A stretch of 64,000 bases of DNA from Epiperipatus broadwayi (GCA_028023455.1 JAQFVV010000183.1:1959975-2023974); one strand, 5' to 3'; positions 33,125-43,810 are shown, numbered from the stretch's first letter. Made by a program: numbers and translations. The notes: generated from the sequence alone by a model not told the origin.

Positions 33125-33490
33125 AAGTTTCTTCAGCTATGCAGTCTATCCCATATAACCGATATAGATGACATATGTAAAAAAGATAAATAATACATAT
33201 TCCGTGCTGAACCAGTACTCATCAGTTGTTCCAGATCATCATCTACCACACATATGTATAATCAGTGGTCATTTTATATTAAGATAGTAAATCTTCAAAC
33301 TTTAATGGACAGGCTTTAATCTACTCTGCATTCCAAATCTTCATATATCATACTATTGAAAATGTAGTGTGAAACACCCAAATCTCTTGTAAATGCCAAT
33401 ATTATTATTATGCCCCCATGTTGACTTTAATCACTCTGGTTCCTTATGTATAGAAGGACCTTGTCCATTTAAATATACAGAAAAGGGATG
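33125..33490 (-). repeat. Family A hammerhead repeat
   Basis: Near-complete minus copy. CUGAUGA is intact, GGAA replaces GAAA. The 3' blocks (GTTGACTTTAATCACTCTGG, GGGATGGGCAGAATATAGG) match the 8.8 kb copy. It is mirrored by the plus copy at 42400-42830. Confidence 0.8.
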
Positions 33491-33559
33491 GGCAGAATAT
33501 AGGCTGAGTCTTTAATATTTTGATTGAATACAAATATAATTTATGTACTTGGAGTTTTA

Positions 33560-33693
33560 GATGTAAATTATAAGAGACTTGAACACAGACTTCCAAGCTC
33601 CCTTCAGCTGTCCACTCTATCTCATGCAATTAACACACATGGCCACACACACACAAGTGAAAAAAAGAAATGATCACCAATATATATATATAT
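33560..33693 (-). repeat. Family A copy, part 1 (split by insertions)
   Basis: It runs from CACAGACTTCCAAGCTCCC to AATGATCACCAATATATATA and stops at the LTR element. The continuation (TTTCATGCAGAACCAGCACT...) is found at 41680, so about 8 kb was inserted into the TA run of this copy. Confidence 0.75.
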
Positions 33694-36190
33694 TGTAACA
33701 GTCAAAACACGTGTATCTCGTTAACATATTGCAGAATTCGACCACCACACAGAACAGCAGCACCATCGAGTAGCGAAGCCACCGGTAATACTGAGTTCGA
33801 ACATAGTTTATCGGTTCCACAATACAATCTACGGAATAACGCCTCTGATGCGACATAAGTAAACACTTCTTTAGGCACGGTGGTCAGGGAGATGCACGAG
33901 ATTCATGGGTTTTGTTTCCGAGTTGGCCAACAATCAAACGAATATTAATTAACATATATAATCGAGAAAATGTCTATAATGGGCATCGAATAAATGAAAA
34001 CTTAACTACAGACGTATAGTTAGAATTATTTATTTACGTATTTAATAAAAGAAAACATTATTAATGTGATTAATCATATTTTAAATTCAAAGTCTCAATA
34101 GCTAATTAGTAATATTATATATATAAAAATACATTTATTTATATGGAGCATTTATTTATATGAAGGCGTAATCTAGCTACCTAGGGTTCTCGAGTGAGTA
34201 TTTCTAATGCGTGCTGTAAGGAATTTATACTTTGCACTGCAAGAGTCATCAGTAACGGCGGACATACATTTATTTAATAAAATATTTATTTTACGACAAA
34301 GGGCAAACATTTATTTGAGAGTATATGACGAAGATAATGCCGAGGCGGAGTGATAGAGAGAATAATAAACTAAATAAAAGAACACGTGGTACGCTTTAGA
34401 AGGGCGATGTAAAATGGCAGCGCTGAAACTGCAATGCCGTGAATAAGTTATAAGGGTTTCGGGTTGGTCTCTGCCACGACCCGAAGAGGTAAGGTGTCAC
34501 ATGAGCATAACCAGGGACAAGCGGTCCGTGTCGCAATTTGCCAGCTGGCTGCGTGATGGTCGTCAAGCCCTACGGGAACATTATCATGTCCGCTTGTGTA
34601 GGACGACTGGGGTTAATTCAACCCTAGAGAATCCGGAGCATTCACGGCGTGGAATGAGCCATCGGGGCTTCAAAACGTAACACATGTATAATATCGAAAA
34701 GATTGTGGTAATATTCAACTAGATTTCAAACTCGGCCCGACATTATCAACGTTGACTGAAAGAAAATTGGTGACTCTCAAAGAAATGAAATTTACATGAT
34801 TATTCATTAACATTTAATAATAAAAAAATATCTAAAAAGGGGATTATTACAGCGAGTATGCCAGCTATTACGGAGTAGTAGACCCTGCATTACAATAACT
34901 GATTCTTTGAATGCGTGTCGATTTATATGAAATTTAAGTTATTTATAAAAGCAAATATTAATGATAATTCGACACGCATTCACTGTTCAAGCGATTATGG
35001 ATTTAGCTTTAAAACTAAGACAATTATGAGGAGGTAATATTTCAATGATAATTATAAATAAAATGTAGATTTAAGAAATACACACCTAAGAAGTGATAGA
35101 GGGAGGGTAAGCTAGATTATGCGAGAAATTTACAGATTACATGAATTCTCGAATTTTAGTTTCTCAAATTTACAATTTTAACAGTTAGAAGTTATACAAA
35201 TAATAGGAGATGAGCTATAGCTTATTATTACTAGAGTACTCTATAATTTGGAATACACAAACACAGGTACCTGTTTTATAAGATGTTTTCGTCCATTGGT
35301 TTAATATCAGATTGTTCGTAATTAGAGGTTTTCTTTCTTGTCCTGGGCATGTTGTTTTATTGATTTTTTTAACAGCAGCGGCTTTCTTGTTTATTTCAGG
35401 CAGCAGATCATTTTGGTGTTTTTACGATGGGCAAGGTGAAGCTCAGCATATGGTGGGCCATCTCCCGATGGAGAATAATTTCGGTGCTTACTCGGTCATA
35501 CCTTGCAGTATTAATTTATTTAAGATATTTTAGATGCTCCACTCGAGAGCAAAGCTAGAATTCAAGTGCAAGTCTCCAGCAAGTCCAAGATGGCCTCCTT
35601 TTTCTTATCTTGATCTTTTAATTTTTCTGTTGAGATATTTTTAGGTTTTATTTATCTTGCCCTCAGGATAATCAATGCTCTGCTGGTTTTAATTAGAAAG
35701 AAATTTGCTGTGCTATTGTTTGTTTTTCTTTACATTCGTTAATTACATTCTTTTGGAATTTTGCTATAATTAATTTATTATCTATCACTGACCGATGCTT
35801 TTAAATTTTCAAAGACAAAAGGGAATAAAATTATTTTAACTTTAATTAATTAATGCATCAGATTTTGTTAGAATTATTATTTAACGAAATTTAAACTAAA
35901 CAACAAATATGAACTTTATAAAATTCAAAATAAATGATTATGATTACACAAAATTTATTTAACTAAAAAGGAATCTAAATTATATTATTTTATCCGTATT
36001 TATTGCCTTTAATTTGAGATCGAAATGTGTGCGTGTTTATGTTGAATTCTACATATATTTATACATTTTTAATATTGTTACACACACAATTCGATACCAA
36101 AAAGTTTAAATTTGGGTGGGATAGACCGGTCAGTGAGAGACGACAGAAAAAGGTGAAACTTGAGATTCGAATACGAATCTCACTGTTTCA
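33694..36190 (-). repeat. 3' LTR (element orientation), 2497 bp
   Basis: I count only about ten differences from the partner LTR over the full length, including one single-base indel near 35967. It contains no convincing gene. A 73-codon frame at 35312-35533 is identical in both LTRs but broken in the older solo LTR, so it is not under protein constraint. Confidence 0.9.
34908..34982. promoter_or_regulatory. Long-loop inverted repeat inside the LTR
   Basis: TGAATGCGTGTCGA (34908-34921) and TCGACACGCATTCA (34969-34982) are perfect 14-bp inverted copies around a 47-nt AT-rich loop. The same structure lies in the other LTR at 39397-39471. In the solo LTR (about 47655-47730) it is present with changes on both sides. 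A role in RNA structure or termination is possible. Confidence 0.5.
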
Positions 36191-36208
36191 TTTCCCCGTA
36201 CTTCCCGT
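36191..36208 (-). other. Candidate polypurine tract
   Basis: On the minus strand ACGGGAAGTACGGGGAAA lies directly before the 3' LTR. It is almost all purine, as expected for the plus-strand DNA primer of an LTR element. Confidence 0.5.
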
Positions 36209-36661
36209 GAACAATTAAGGAAGAACAAAGGAGGCATGAAAAAGGAAAAAAAAATTTACATTACATAATTGAAAGACGAAAAGAAAAAAAATTATTATTG
36301 TTTTTACAGATATTGAAATAGAGAAAGCAGAGATTTCATGAAGTAACGAACAATTTATATACCCGGATCTAGAATTTAAACTTTAATTTTAAAATGACCT
36401 AATTTGGCCGTGTCTGGTTAGCAATCATTATAATAATTAGTTAAACTGAATATATACATATACAAAAAAAATTCATAGAATAGGATTAGTTAAGATACTA
36501 TATAAAAAAAATTTTAAGAGTAATAGTAATTAAATATACATAATATATATAAAAAAAAAATTTTCTAAAACTCTATTCTACTAAAGTACAATCCATTCAA
36601 CCAAATTCATTATACAAATTCATTTTAATATTTTCATATACGTTTAATCCGTCCTAATGGT

Positions 36662-37611
36662 CTAATATTTATACAACCCCGGGTCAGGTGGATAATACCG
36701 ATGTCTCATCATCGATGACCGCGGCCTTGGGTTTTCTAATCTTCGTCCTCGATCAGGTGGTTCTTTGGCCCACTGGTTCAAATCCAAGACAGTGAGAAAT
36801 TTAATCATTTCTCCTATATCTTTTATGTGAATGCCTATCATTAATGGTTGGATGGTTAGCGGCATGCTACGCTGGGTCGTTCTAAATTTCCATGTCCCCA
36901 TATTCCACCAGTTTTTGGCAAAACCTTGCAGATGGTAATTAGCTATAGCAATCTGTTCATCTGGCCCTGTTTTATGAAATTTTAAGAACCTCTGTAGGCT
37001 CTCAAGGTGGGTTTGAGGTTTTTTTCTTATTTCCCCTCTAAAGATCTTGATGTGGATCATCTTGGCTAAATAGCTTTGGTGTCCAACGTCCATCTTTGCC
37101 TCTTCTTTAATGTTGACTTCCTTTTCTGGTTCTTGTGGGCCTTCATCGGTTGGAATGAGGTCTCTCTGCTCATCATATTTTTTTACCTCCACGACACTAC
37201 CTGTTTGCTCTTCTATCATAGGTTCATCAGACCTCTCTACCTTCATTTCACTCTGCCTGTCTTTAACCTCTTCTACCTTTTTACTAACTTTGGATATTCC
37301 CAACTGTTCCCTTATTACTTCTAACTCTCTCACTATAGCGTCTTTAAATTCCTGACATTCCCTGACTCTTCTTTTTTTTTCTTCCTGTCTCCTTTTTGAT
37401 TCTTCATCGCTTCTTTTTTTATCTCCTCCTCATACATTTCCTTCATTACTTGCATACCCTGTCTGAGCATCTCCTTCATGAACTTGAAATTATAGTCCAT
37501 GGATGCTCTGCATTGTTGCGGAGCTTCCCTTCGCTCGGGTGTCGACTCCAAAGCCTCAGATAAATCTAGCTGCTCTGTCTCAGTATTTTCTGTTTCCATT
37601 TTCTTATCCAT
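36662..37611 (-). pseudogene. gag-like gene of the LTR element, one frameshift
   Basis: Two adjoining frames. The first (37611 to 37333, 92 codons, start MDKKMETENTETEQ) is acidic/basic and coiled-coil-like. The second (37333 to 36662, about 223 codons) has a highly charged stretch and then a segment typical of retrotransposon capsid: FRGEIRKKPQTHLESLQRF and IAIANYHLQGFAKNWW at about residues 98-143. They are in different reading frames; the switch can be placed at a run of nine A (37372-37380). It may be a decayed indel or a programmed frameshift. No zinc knuckle is seen. The second frame has no upstream ATG (it opens with GTG), which argues that it was once continuous with the first. Confidence 0.7.
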
Positions 37612-38128
37612 TTATTTATTTATTTTTCACTAGTAGCATTTAACTATCCCCCACCGGTATCTTGGCCCTATAATACTCTTTCCTTGCCCTATCTCTATTC
37701 TACATTGCTGCCCTTAATATACTTAACATATATATTATAACTAACTATTAGTAACGCGTATAAGCCACTGCTGTCTATGACATATATATTTTTACTTTAC
37801 TAAATTTTATTGTTAAAAACATAATAAGCTTCTGCTGTCTCATTTAGCTACTGATTATTATTATATATATATATAAAAAGATATTTCATTAGATCCGAGT
37901 ATTTCGTTCCTTCTTACATTACACACACATCCCTGCTTTCCTTAAATTTGTTATTACGCCTACTGTCCTTTCACTCACTCGACCCACATTATTTCACTCG
38001 ATTTATTTTTATTATTTTTATTTTTATCCAAAACAAAATCGTATATATATAAAATAATTAGCCAACTCGGCAACGAACGCTAAAGAAATTTATCTGCGTT
38101 ATTTTTGCTCAGGGTATCTATGGGTTTT
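37612..38128 (-). other. Leader region of the LTR element
   Basis: The roughly 0.5 kb between primer-binding site and gag is non-coding, as expected of a 5' leader with packaging signals. No motif is recognised. Confidence 0.5.
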
Positions 38129-38158
38129 ATGCTCGAAGCCTCACGTTGGAAAGCGCCA
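38129..38158 (-). other. Primer-binding site like tRNA-Lys 3' end
   Basis: Minus strand, 24 bp inside the 5' LTR: TGGCGC, then CCAACGTG, then AGGCTTCGAGC. It parallels the complement of a lysine tRNA 3' end (TGGCGC-CCAACGTG-GGGCTCGA) with small insertions, and the resemblance extends into the T arm. The tRNA comparison is from general knowledge. Confidence 0.55.
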
Positions 38159-38182
38159 AACGCTAAAAAAAAAATTTAACTA

Positions 38183-40678
38183 TGTAACAGTCAAAACACG
38201 TGTATCTCGTTAACATATTGCAGAATTCGACCACCACACAGAACAGCAGCACCATCGAGTAGCGAAGCCACCGGTAATACTGAGTTCGAACATAGTTTAT
38301 CGGTTCCACAATACAATCTACGGAATAACGCCTCTGATGCGACATAAGTAAACACTTCTTTAGGCACGGTGGTCAGGGAGATGCACGAGATTCATGGGTT
38401 TTGTTTCCGAGTTGGCCAACAATCAAACGAATATTAATTAACATATATAATCGAGAAAATGTCTATAATGGGCATCGAATAAATGAAAACTTAACTACAG
38501 ACGTATAGTTAGAATTATTTATTTACGTATTTAATAAAAGAAAACATTATTAATGTGATTAATCATATTTTAAATTCAAAGTCTCAATAGCTAATTAGTA
38601 ATATTATATATATAAAAATACATTTATTTATATGGAGCATTTATTTATATGAAGGCGTAATCTAGCTACCTAGGGTTCTCGAGTGAGTATTTCTAATGCG
38701 TGCTGTAAGGAATTTATACTTTGCACTGCAAGAGTCATCAGTAACGGCGGACATACATTTATTTAATAAAATATTTATTTTACGACAAAGGGCAAACATT
38801 TATTTGAGAGTATATGACGAAGATAATGCCGAGGCGGAGTGATAGAGAGAATAATAAACTAAATAAAAGAACACGTGGTACGCTTTAGAAGGGCGATGTA
38901 AAATGGCAGCGCTGAAACTGCAATGCCGTGAATAAGTTATAAGGGTTTCGGGTTGGTCTCTGCCGCGACCCGAAGAGGTAAGGTGTCACATGAGCATAAC
39001 CAGGGACAAGCGGTCCGTGTCGCAATTTGCCAGCTGGCTGCGTGATGGTCGTCAAGCCCTACGGGAACATTATCATGTCCGCTTGTGTAGGACGACTGGG
39101 GTTAATTCAACCCTAGAGAATCCGGAGCATTCACGGCGTGGAATGAGCCATCGGGGCTTCAAAACGTAACACATGTATAATATCGAAAAGATTGTGGTAA
39201 TATTCAACTAGATTTCAAACTCGGCCCGACATTATCAACGTTGACTGAAAGAAAATTGGTGACTCTCAAAGAAATGAAATTTACATGATTATTCATTAAC
39301 ATTTAATAATAAAAAAATATCTAAAAAGGGGATTATTACAGCGAGTATGCCAGCTATTACGGAGTAGTAGACCCTGCATTACAATAACTGATTCTTTGAA
39401 TGCGTGTCGATTTATATGAAATTTAAGTTATTTATAAAAGCAAATATTAATGATAATTCGACACGCATTCACTGTTCAAGCGATTATGGATTTAGCTTTA
39501 AAACTAAGACAATTATGAGGAGGTAATATTTCAATGATAATTATAAATAAAATGTAGATTTAAGAAATACACACCTAAGAAGTGATAGAGGGAGGGTAAG
39601 CTAGATTATGCGAGAAATTTACAGATTACATGAATTCTCAAATTTTAGTTTCTCAAATTTACAATTTTAACATTTAGAAGTTATACAAATAATAGGAGAT
39701 GAGCTATAGCTTATTATTACTAGAGTACTCTATAATTTGGAATACACAAACACAGGTACCTGTTTTATAAGATGTTTTCGTCCATTGGTTTAATAGCAGA
39801 TTGTTCGTAATTAGAGGTTTTCTTTCTTGTCCTGGGCATGTTGTTTTATTGATTTTTTTAACAGCAGCGGCTTTCTTGTTTATTTCAGGCAGCAGATCAT
39901 TTTGGTGTTTTTACGATGGGCAAGGTGAAGCTCAGCATATGGTGGGCCATCTCCCGATGGAGAATAATTTCGGTGCTTACTCGGTCATACCTTGCAGTAT
40001 TAATTTATTTAAGATATTTTAGACGCTCCACTCGAGAGCAAAGCTAAAATTCAAGTGCAAGTCTCCAGCAAGTCTAAGATGGCCTCCTTTTTCTTATCTT
40101 GATCTTTTAATTTTTCTGTTGAGATATTTTTAGGTTTTATTTATCTTGCCCTCAGGATAATCAATGCTCTGCTGGTTTTAATTAGAAAGAAATTTGCTGT
40201 GCTATTGTTTGTTTTTCTTTACATTCGTTAATTACATTCTTTTGGAATTTTGCTATAATTAATTTATTATCTATCACTGACCGATGCTTTTAAATTTTCA
40301 AAGACAAAAGGGAATAAAATTATTTTAACTTTAATTAATTAATGCATCAGATTTTGTTAGAATTATTATTTAACGAAATTTAAACTAAACAACAAATACG
40401 AACTTTATAAAATTCAAAATAAATGATTATGATTACACAAAATTTATTTAACTAAAAGGAATCTAAATTATATTATTTTATCCGTATTTATTGCCTTTAA
40501 TTTGAGATCGAAATGTGTGCGTGTTTATGTTGAATTCTACATATATTTATACATTTTTAATATTGTGACACACACAATTCGATACCAAAAAGTTTAAATT
40601 TGGGTGGGATAGACCGGTCAGTGAGAGACGACAGAAAAAGGTGAAACTTGAGATTCGAATACGAATCTCACTGTTTCA
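38183..40678 (-). repeat. 5' LTR (element orientation), 2496 bp
   Basis: Partner of 33694-36190, near identical. The near identity implies a geologically recent insertion. LTRs longer than the internal region are unusual. Confidence 0.9.
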
Positions 40679-40689
40679 ATATATATATA

Positions 40690-41680
40690 TATAATGTAAT
40701 GTCCATTAATTAAAACAAAATTGTAATTACAATAAAAATAATAATAATAATAATGGTAACAAACTATTATAAACAATCCTTAAATTCGCAGAAGTACTTT
40801 CGGTTAATTTCTTGAACCTGCCTCAACTGCCATTAAAATTCAAAAAGAAAAACAAAGCGGAAGCAAACGTCATCAATTCAAATTCCAGGAATCTTGTATT
40901 TTAATATTAGCAGATTGCCTATTTATTAAATGCATTTTATTCCTGTTTATAAAAATTGCCTCTTTAATTTTTCTTTTTTTTTTTATGGTTTCTCTCCTCA
41001 TGAAGAATTTTCACATTTTCAAAATCAAATTTAAATTTATATTTACATGTTTTTTCATGATCAAAGAAAACTGAAGGAGAAATTAAATCACCATTATAAG
41101 AATATGTTAATGTTTTATTCTACGTTCCAAACAATATTAATAAATTAGTCAATAATTCTAAGGATGTCATGCCTATCAAGCAGAAAAGTAATGTCATATA
41201 TCAATTTTTTGTGATTGTATGCTATCATATATAGGTGAATCTAGGTGCACTATTGAGAAGAGATTGAGGGAGCATGAATTGTTATATAAAAGTGCAAAAA
41301 GTAAAAATAATGGTGATTTAATTTCTCTTTCAGTTTTCTTTGATCATGAAAAAACATGTAAATATAAATTTTAATTTGATTTTGAAAATGTGAAAATTCT
41401 TCATGAAGAGAGAAACCATAATAACAAAAAAATTAAAGAAGCAATTTTTATAAATAGGAATACAATGCATTTAATAAATAGGCAATCTGCTAACATTAAA
41501 ATACAAGATTCCTGGAATTTGAATTGATGACGTTTGCTTCCACTTTTTCTTTTTGAATTTTAATGGCAGTTGAGGCAGGTTCAAAAAATTAACTGAAAGT
41601 ACTTCTGAGAATTTAAGGATTGTTTATAATAGTTTGTTACCGTTATTATTATTATTTTTATTGTAATTATATATATATAT
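40690..41680. pseudogene. Penelope-like element (second family), inverted pair
   Basis: The plus copy (about 41105-41680) encodes the RT-endonuclease linker (NNINKLVNNSKDV, then KSNVIYQF) and a GIY-YIG domain: CDCMLSYIGESRCTIEKRL (about 41210-41270), then FFDHEKTCKYKF, then FDFENVKILHEERN, ending DSWNLN-stop at 41528. One T is missing in the T run at about 41205-41210 and a stop lies after KYKF. The minus copy (40690-41105) covers only the C-terminal two thirds. It mirrors the plus copy from TTTTCATGATCAAAGAAAAC to ATTATTATTATTTTTATTGT. The pair lies in a TA run inside a family A repeat. Confidence 0.8.
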
Positions 41681-41727
41681 ATATATTTCATGCAGAACCA
41701 GCACTCATCAGTTGGTCCAGATCATCA
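41680..41727 (-). ncRNA. Hammerhead ribozyme (family A), core intact but stem I split
   Basis: Minus strand: CUGAUGA (41705-41711), stem II GUGCUG/CUGCAU mostly paired, GAAA (41686-41689). Its stem I 3' strand (UUGGUGAUCAUU) lies 8 kb away at 33.67 kb because of the insertions. Confidence 0.7.
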
Positions 41728-41830
41728 TTACCTACACACATATATAGTCAGTGCTCTTTTTATATTAAGATAGTAAATGTTCAAACTTTAATATACAGGC
41801 TTCAATCTACTTCACTTTCCATTAAAGTGT
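41680..41830 (-). repeat. Family A copy, part 2 (continuation of 33560-33693)
   Basis: It resumes with TTTCATGCAGAACCAGCACT at the exact block where the left part stopped. Confidence 0.75.
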
Positions 41831-41861
41831 GAAGATTTACTATCTTAATATAAACCAAGCA

Positions 41862-41903
<42 letters not shown>

Positions 41904-42115
41904 TATATATATATCCCCATATATATATATATATATATATATGGGGTGGAGATGATGATCTGGACCAATTGACGAGTGCTGGGTCAACACAAGATGCATA
42001 TATTTGAGATCATTTATCTTTTTCATGTATGTAGTCATATGTAGCTGTTGTCTAAGATAGAATGGATAGCTGGAGGGAGTATGAAAGTCTGTATTCAAGT
42101 CCCTTATAATTTACA
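41830..42115 (+). repeat. Family A repeat, plus orientation, with TA microsatellite
   Basis: It is the inverted partner of the preceding copy. The TA run is at 41868-41941. The ribozyme core is decayed (UUGACGA and AAGA). Confidence 0.75.
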
Positions 42116-42395
42116 TCTAAAACTCCAAATAAATAAATTGTACTATTCTTTCTTATTTCATTGCCAAATGTATCATCCATGCATTTGACTACTGTTATAC
42201 AATGCTTTTTGGAATTTAGGAGTTGAAATTAGGAAATATAAAAATTCTGAAGAAGATTGTAGGGCAGTCAAAGCTGTAAACTGTAAAAGAGGGTGGTAAA
42301 TAAAGCATTGTGTAACAGTAGTAAAGTGCATGGCTGATTTAACATTATATAAATTGTACAGGTATTCAATCAAAATATTACAGATTCAGTCTGTA
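42116..42395. other. Spacer between family A copies
   Basis: It contains a small inverted repeat around TTTACTACTGTTATACAATG (42185) and CATTGTGTAACAGTAGTAAA (42305), with a 100-bp interior. Possible short foldback element. Confidence 0.5.
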
Positions 42396-42399
42396 TTCT

Positions 42400-42595
42400 G
42401 CCCAAGATCCTGTGCATGAGGGGTTTCAGTGATTTAAAATTAACATGGGCATGACAATAATATTGCCACCAACAAGAGATTTGAGCAGTCCATCATAAGA
42501 TTTTCAATAATATGGATTGCTGAAGAGTTGGAGTGAATAGATTGAAATCTACTCATTAAAGTTTGAAGATTTTTTATCTTAATATAAACCAAGCA

Positions 42596-42626
<31 letters not shown>

Positions 42627-42830
42627 CGTGTGTGTGTGTTGGAAAATGATGATCTGGACCAACTGGTGAGTGCTGGTTCAGCATGAAATATATATATTGG
42701 ACATCATTTATCTTTTTCACATGTGTGTGGTCATGTACATTGATTGTATGTAATAGAGCTTTTGGCTGAAGGGAGCTTGAAAGTCTGTGTTTGTCCTTTA
42801 TAATTTACATCTAAAACAACAAGTATATAA
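42400..42830 (+). repeat. Family A hammerhead repeat, plus orientation, full length
   Basis: It starts at CTGTATTCTGCCCAAGATCC and mirrors 33125-33490 plus 33560-33690 on the other side of the insertion complex. Confidence 0.8.
42645..42712 (+). ncRNA. Hammerhead motif (family A), one core change
   Basis: CUGGUGA (A6 changed to G) at 42663-42669. Stem II GUGCUG/CAGCAU is fully paired, GAAA at 42685-42688, UA before UUGG (42697-42700). Stem I GAUGAUC...CCAA pairs with UUGG...AUCAU. Confidence 0.75.
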
Positions 42831-43474
42831 ATTATTGATGTATTCAATCATAATAAAAAATGAAAAATAATGTGTATATAATGTGTATTTTTTGGAAAGT
42901 AAGTAAAAAAATAAATCTATGTTTCATGTGCTAGTATTGAAATAGCACTTCAATTAAGGATATGGTAAAAAAAAAAAACTAAAAATTTTACTAAACAAAT
43001 AGCATAAACGGTGCGAAATTTTAATGAATAAAAGTTTTTTCTTAAACAACAAAAACAATGAGAATGAGGTCGGTGTCAATACAAGTATAATAACTAATTA
43101 AAAAAAAAAATTAAAAAAAAGACTGCAAACCAAAAAATAAAAATAACAAAATTTTTTAGCATTGCTAGTAAAAAGTGTGAAAGTCCAGAAGAAAGACTAG
43201 AAAGGGGTTCAAATCACTGAAATGATTTTGCTGTGATATTTTCCAATATACAGATGACTCTGCAACAGATCTGGTAATGTGATTTTCATTTTCTTGAGAA
43301 TTTTGTATTTGGCTTCAATCCAAAAATGGTCAAATTCCTGTGTGTGAACTCCTGTCACCAGATTGACATAATTTATTTGATCATTAATCCTTTAGCCATG
43401 TGCACCACTTGATGGCATTATTTATGTGTAAAATCACATAAAAATATTGTTTAAGCGGCTGCAGGACATATGTT

Positions 43475-43508
43475 ATGTCTAATACACCCTGTATGTTGTA
43501 TTAGACAT
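43475..43508. other. Perfect 12-bp hairpin in the Merlin 5' region
   Basis: ATGTCTAATACA and TGTATTAGACAT surround a 10-nt loop. It may be a transcriptional or binding element or a remnant of another insertion. Confidence 0.6.
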
Positions 43509-43810
43509 TGCACATAAATATTACGACCTGTTTTGTGCTTTGTGAAACGCTTTATGCAAATTGTCACACAAACTTTTTCACCCATCTTATGTAAGGGTAT
43601 GTGTATCTCAACTGTCTTAAGTTTTTACTTTGAAATATTTTTTTTTATTGTGGTAAATGGAAATCACGCAATTTGACTAAAATGAAATTGTCACAAAGTT
43701 CAATTCGTCCTGCAGACAAATTCAAAGGTGACAAAAGTAGTCCGAATGTACGAATGAACTGAATTCTGAGAAGGTCACATGCCAAGTAATGTCTTGTCAA
43801 GACAAACAAA

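Larger units (their letters stand above)
33694..40678 (-). mobile_element. Non-autonomous LTR retrotransposon with 2.5-kb LTRs
   Basis: Two direct repeats of about 2.5 kb (TG...CA ends, TGTAACAGT and its near inverse ACTGTTTCA) flank a 1992-bp internal region. The internal part carries, in minus orientation, a primer-binding site, a gag-like frame and a purine tract beside the 3' LTR. No protease, RT, RNase H or integrase is present, so it depends on a partner. The flanks show ATAT on both sides (33690-33693, 40679-40682). That fits a 4-bp duplication but lies in a TA run and is therefore ambiguous. The layout recalls LARD-type elements; Ty3/gypsy affiliation is an inference from the gag and the 4-bp duplication. 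Confidence 0.85.

Noticed and set aside
33674-33858. Overlapping 60-62 codon frames at the LTR edge
   Set aside because: They span the LTR boundary and the neighbouring repeat and occur on both strands; translation by-products.
35312-35533. 73-codon frame present identically in both LTRs (also 39801-40022)
   Set aside because: It is identical only because the LTRs are nearly identical. In the older solo LTR the frame is broken, so there is no sign of protein constraint.
37076-37355. Plus-strand frames of 81-82 codons
   Set aside because: They are antisense to the gag-like gene, which shows the recognisable capsid-type motif.
33694-40678. Endogenous retrovirus
   Set aside because: There is no envelope, protease, RT or integrase sequence. 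Only a gag-like frame is present, so an LTR retrotransposon derivative is the better description.
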